Shown piece after piece: positions 60,536 to 64,000 of a stretch of DNA of 64,000 bases. The number at the start of each line of letters is the position of its first letter. Position 1 is the first letter of the stretch. The notes beneath the pieces were generated by a model that saw only the letters and a program-made list of their open reading frames with translations, was not told the origin of the DNA and did not search any database. Source of the DNA: Mesostigma viride (taxonomy: Eukaryota; Streptophyta; Mesostigmatophyceae; Mesostigmatales; Mesostigmataceae); the NCBI GenBank assembly GCA_009746045.1, contig RPFO01000084.1:2094649-2158648 (forward strand). Direction: 5' to 3'. The translations under genes were made by a program, and so were the position numbers.

Positions 60536-61090
60536 TTACCCGCGTCTTCTTTCACAAAGGAGTTTTCTTTCACAAAGGATGTTGACATCGGTGAAGATAG
60601 TGCAAACGGCATGATGGACAGGCAGGGACTGGCGGTCATTGTAACCTTGATCAACCAACTCCACGGTCATTACTGTGATCTTGGTCGACCACCTCCATAT
60701 CAAGGAGACCTCCATATGATCATATCTAGGAGACCTCCATATGATCAACAATTTCCCCCTGTAGCGCCAATATTCCACAAACCCACACTCAGGTCTCCTG
60801 TCCCTGTGACACACCTCAGGGACCTGCAGCGGCTCGGTTGCCACAGGTGCTTTGACCTCCCTGGCCCGTGCGGGTGCCATGCTGCCACTTGTCCCACACT
60901 CATTGGCCGCAGGACTTGTGGATGCCATCGCGCCTGCGGCCAGGGTGCTGGCAGGTGGAGTGGTATCTGGTGGCTCAGTCTCCCCGGATGACAGCAGCGA
61001 GTGCCAATCCCAAACGATGTTCCCACTGGCAATTGTCACCGCATCCACATTCTGCGTGACCAGCACGGTGCGGTAGCCACGAAGGCTCAG
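60536..61090 (-). CDS. Candidate 3'-terminal exon, unrecognised protein
   Basis: The minus-strand sequence after CCCCTCCATGCAG at 61091 looks like an exon start. The frame reads LSLRGYRTVLVTQNVDAVTI, ASGNIVWDWHSLLSSGETEP, and a Pro/Ala/Thr-rich tail to about 60840; the frame stays open to 60536. An upstream in-frame ATG (61096) lies within the acceptor site. It joins in phase to the 39 nt candidate exon at 61235-61197. The product is not recognised. Confidence 0.4.
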   Translation of the reverse strand: MSLRGYRTVLVTQNVDAVTIASGNIVWDWHSLLSSGETEPPDTTPPASTLAAGAMASTSPAANECGTSGSMAPARAREVKAPVATEPLQVPEVCHRDRRPECGFVEYWRYRGKLLIIWRSPRYDHMEVSLIWRWSTKITVMTVELVDQGYNDRQSLPVHHAVCTIFTDVNILCERKLLCERRRG

Positions 61091-61196
61091 CTGCATGGAG
61101 GGGGGCCGGGGGGGAGATGCGAGGAAGGAGGTGGTGGCATGGGGGCGGTTGTTATAATAGTAAGCCTAGTAAGGTAAAAGCGATCAGGTGGGTCAC

Positions 61197-61235
61197 CTGT
61201 CCAAAAATTGTACATGTGGGCCCCATTCGCAGGCA
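61197..61235 (-). CDS. Candidate 39-nt micro-exon
   Basis: It is bounded by CTGCTTCAG on the 5' side and GTGACC on the 3' side (minus strand). It encodes LRMGPTCTIFGQ and joins without frame change to the next exon at 61090. The upstream partner is a possible exon at about 61418-61345 ([18 protein letters not shown]), preceded by CCATCCTGCAG. Confidence 0.35.
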
Positions 61236-61431
61236 CTGAAGCAGCAGATTGCGAAAGGTGCCGTGGATCAGAGGTTGTAGTGGAAGACAAAAAAGTGACA
61301 GTGAGGCAAGCGATGGCTACACCTGGGTTGCACGGTCACCTGGGTATGGTAACCCCTGCTTCCACTCCTCTCCGCATTGTTGCACGACCCTAAAACCAGA
61401 CCTGCTGCAGGATGGGGAGATGTCGGGGTGA

Positions 61432-62370
61432 ACCTCCCTCCCTCCCTCCCTCCCTCCCTCCCTCCCTCCCTCCCTCCCTCCCTCCCTCCCTCCCTCCCTC
61501 CCTCCCTCCCTCCCTCCTCCCTCCCTCCCTCCCTCCCTCCTCCCTCCCTCCCTCCCTCCCTCCCCCCTCCCTCCCTCCCCCCTCCCTCCCTCCCCCCCTC
61601 CCTCCCTCCCTCCCCCCCCCTCCCTCCCTCCCCCCCTCCCTCCCTCCCTCCTCCCCTCCTCCCTCCCTCCTCCCTCCCTCCCTCCCTCCCTCCCTCCCTC
61701 CCTCCTCCCTCCCTCCCTCCCTCCCTCCCTCCCTCCCTCCTCCCTCCCTCCCCCCTCCCTCCCCCCCTCCCTCCCCCCCTCCTCCCTCCCTCCCTCCCCC
61801 CTCCCTCCCCCTCCCTCCCCCTCCCTCCCCCTCCCTCCCCCCTCCCTCCCCCCTCCCTCCCCCCCTCCCTCCCCCCCTCCCTCCCCCCCTCCCTCCCCCC
61901 TCCTCCCCCCCTCCTCCCCCCTCCCTCCCCCCCTCCCTCCCCCCCTCCCCCCCCCTCCTCCCTCCCTCCCTCCCTCCCTCCCTCCCTCCCCCTCCCTCCC
62001 CTCCCTCCCTCCCTCCCTCCTCCCTCCCTCCCTCCTCCCTCCCTCCCTCCCTCCCTCCCTCCCTCCCTCCTCCCTCCCTCCCTCCCTCCCTCCCTCCTCC
62101 CTCCCTCCCTCCCTCCCTCCTCCCTCCTCCTCCCTCCTCCCTCCTCCCTCCCTCCCTCCCCTCCCTCCCGCCCTCACCCCCTCACCCCTCACCCCTCCTC
62201 CCCTCCCCCTCCCCCTCCCCTCCCTCCCCCTCCCCCCCCCTCTCCTCCCCTCCCCCTCCCCTCCCCCTCTCCCCTCCCCTCCCCCTCCCCCTCCCCCTCC
62301 CCCTCCCCCTCCCCTCCCCCTCCCCTCCCCCTCCCCCTCCCCCTCCCCCCTCCCTCCCCCTCCCCTACAA
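61432..62370 (+). repeat. Homopyrimidine tract, (CCCT)n and variants
   Basis: More than 900 bp of almost pure C/T, mostly CCTC and CCCCT words. Long SLPP or EGG frames are artefacts. On the minus strand it would lie inside an intron of the candidate gene around it. Confidence 0.95.
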
Positions 62371-62633
62371 ATATCAATGCCTTCGTTGATTGTTGCAACA
62401 TGCCTAGAATTCATGCACTACCCAATTTGCATCGCCGTTGTGCGGCAGGGAGCTCTCTGCGAAACTGCTGCTGTGGCGTGGGCCCAGCGGACCCCCGCCC
62501 ACCGTGGCTGTGCTGCGGTCAACCCCGACGTCCCCCAGATCTTGCAACCAGGGAAGCTGATGAGTGTGTGTGTTGTGATTGTGTGGGCGGGCATGTGTGG
62601 GGTGTATGTGGGTGGTGGGGGCCCACGTGGGCG
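62371..62633 (-). CDS. Candidate exon between pyrimidine and purine tracts
   Basis: The only complex sequence between the two tracts. On the minus strand ACTCATCAG at about 62564 could be an acceptor, followed by [45 protein letters not shown] and a GTAGTG donor-like word at about 62430. Its phase does not match the next candidate exon without an extra junction, so the gene model is incomplete. Confidence 0.3.
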
Positions 62634-64000
62634 AGGAGGGGGAGGGGAAAGGGGAGCGGGGAGGGGGAGGGGGAGGTGGAGTGGAGGGAGGGGGAGGGGG
62701 AGAGGGGGGAGGGGAGGGGAGAGAGGAGGGGAGGGAGGGAGGGAGGGTAGATGAGTGAGGGGAGGGGAGGGAGGGTAGAGGGGGAGGGGGAGGGGAGAGA
62801 GGGAGGGAGGGGGAGGGGGAGGGGGAGGGAGGGGGAAGGGGGGAGGGGAGGGGAGGTAGAGGAGGGGGGCGGGGGGAGGGGGGAGGGGGGGAGGGGGGAG
62901 GGGGAGGGGGGAGGCGGGGAGGGGGAGGGGGGGAGGGGGGGAGGGGGGGAGGGGGAGGGGAGAGGGGGAGGGGAGGGGGGGAGGGGGGGAGGGGGGAGGG
63001 GAGGGAGGGGGGAGGGGGGAGGGGGGGAGGGGGGAAGGGGAGGGGGGGAGGGGGGGAGGGGGGGAGGCGGGGCAAGGGGGGAAGGTGGGGAGGGGGAGGG
63101 GGGAGGGGGGGAGGGGAGGGGGAGGGGAGGAGGGGAGGGAGTGGGAGGGGGGAGGGGGAGGGAGGGGGGGAGGGGGGCGAGGGGGCAGGGGGGGAGGGGA
63201 GGGGGAGGGGGGAGGGGGGAGGGGGAGGGGAGGGGGGGGAGGGGAGGGGGGAGGCGGGGAGGGGAAGGGGGGGGAGGGGGGGAGGGAGAGGGGGGGGGAG
63301 GGGGGGAGGGGGGAGGGGGAGGGGGAGGGGGGAGGGGGGGAGGGGGGGAGGGGGGGAGGGGGGAGGGGGGAGGGGGACCAGAGAGGGGGAGGGGTGGGAG
63401 GGGAGGGGGGAGGGGGAGGGGGGAGGGGGAGGGGGCGGGGAGGGGGGAGGGGGGAGGGGGGGAGGGGGAGGGGTGAGGGGGGGAGGGGGAGGGAGGGGAG
63501 GGGGGAGGGGACACAGGGAGGGGGGGAGGGGGGGAGGGGAGAGGGGGGAGGGGGGGAGGGGGGAGGGGGGAGAGGGGAGGGGGAGTGGGAGGGGGAGGGG
63601 ATGGTGGAGGAGCGAGGGGGCGGGGGGGGAAGGGGAGGGAGGGGGTGAGGGGGGAGGGGGAAGGGGGGAGGGGAGGGGGGAGGGTGGGCGGAAGGGGAGG
63701 GGGGAGGGGGGAGGGGGAGGGGGAGGGGGGAGGGGGGAAGGGGGAGGGGGAGGGGGGGAGGGTGGAGGGGGGAGGGGGAAGGGGGGAGGGGAGGGGAGGG
63801 AGGGGGGGAGGGGGGGAGGGGGGAGGGAGGGGGGAGGGGGGAGGGGGAGGGGGAGGGGGAGGGAGCGGGGGAGGGGGGAGGGGGGAGGGCGGGGGAGGGG
63901 GGAGGGGGAGGGGGAGGGGGGAGGGGGGAGGGGGGCAGGGGGTAGGGGCGGGAGGGGGGAGCGGGGGAGAGGGGGGAGGGCGAGGGGGGAGGCGGGAGGC
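62634..64000 (+). repeat. Homopurine tract, (GGGGGA)n and variants
   Basis: Almost pure G/A to the window end, mostly GGGGAGG. It can form G-quadruplex or triplex structures and is complementary in kind to the pyrimidine tract at 61432-62370. Confidence 0.95.

Noticed and set aside
61317-63648. Long Ser/Leu/Pro or Gly/Glu/Arg frames
   Set aside because: Readings of homopyrimidine/homopurine DNA with no complexity.

Overview
The window is nuclear DNA of a eukaryote. It has RNA polymerase II-type genes (a MED27 homologue), split or intron-bearing coding stretches, LTR and non-LTR retrotransposons, DNA transposons and very long microsatellites; there is no operon structure. High-GC, proline/alanine-rich coding sequence with (GGTGCT)n tracts, together with LINE ORF1 and copia-like families of this style, fits a green alga (chlorophyte) best. 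That is an inference and no species can be named. Most long open frames here are repeat translations, not genes.

Layout. 0-11.2 kb: LINE remnants, with one LINE ORF2 split by an 8.7 kb TIR-bounded insertion that itself carries a complete 6.9 kb copia-like LTR retrotransposon (630 bp LTRs, 5 bp TSD). 11.2-21.3 kb: a dense nest of LINE copies. Target-site duplications resolve four insertion layers between 16270 and 20846. 21.3-28.6 kb: unassigned sequence around a pure (CAA)n tract of about 1.8 kb. 28.6-35.6 kb: a composite repeat array with GCGGGCA heptamers, a 917 bp TIR element with TA target, and a pure (ATGG)n tract of about 2.4 kb. 36.3-37.9 kb: MED27. 38.6-44.8 kb: more LINE copies, including the best-preserved ORF1. 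45.2-53.5 kb: two decayed Ty3/gypsy elements on the minus strand, one split by a 1050 bp hAT-like element with an 8 bp TSD. 57.2-60.1 kb: a large disordered-protein gene with PAM2-like motifs. 60.5-62.6 kb: pieces of a probable multi-exon minus-strand gene. 61.4-64 kb: homopyrimidine then homopurine DNA.

The most interesting system is among the LINEs. Several copies carry ORF1 but no ORF2: ORF1 is followed directly by a 3' UTR, a short hairpin and an AT-rich microsatellite tail. ORF2-bearing copies end in the same hairpin although the rest of the 3' UTR differs. Stem pairing is largely kept while stem bases change. This suggests ORF1-only parasites (like mammalian HAL1) mobilised by an ORF2 partner through a shared 3' hairpin. 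Two further LINE families here end in different hairpins placed the same way.
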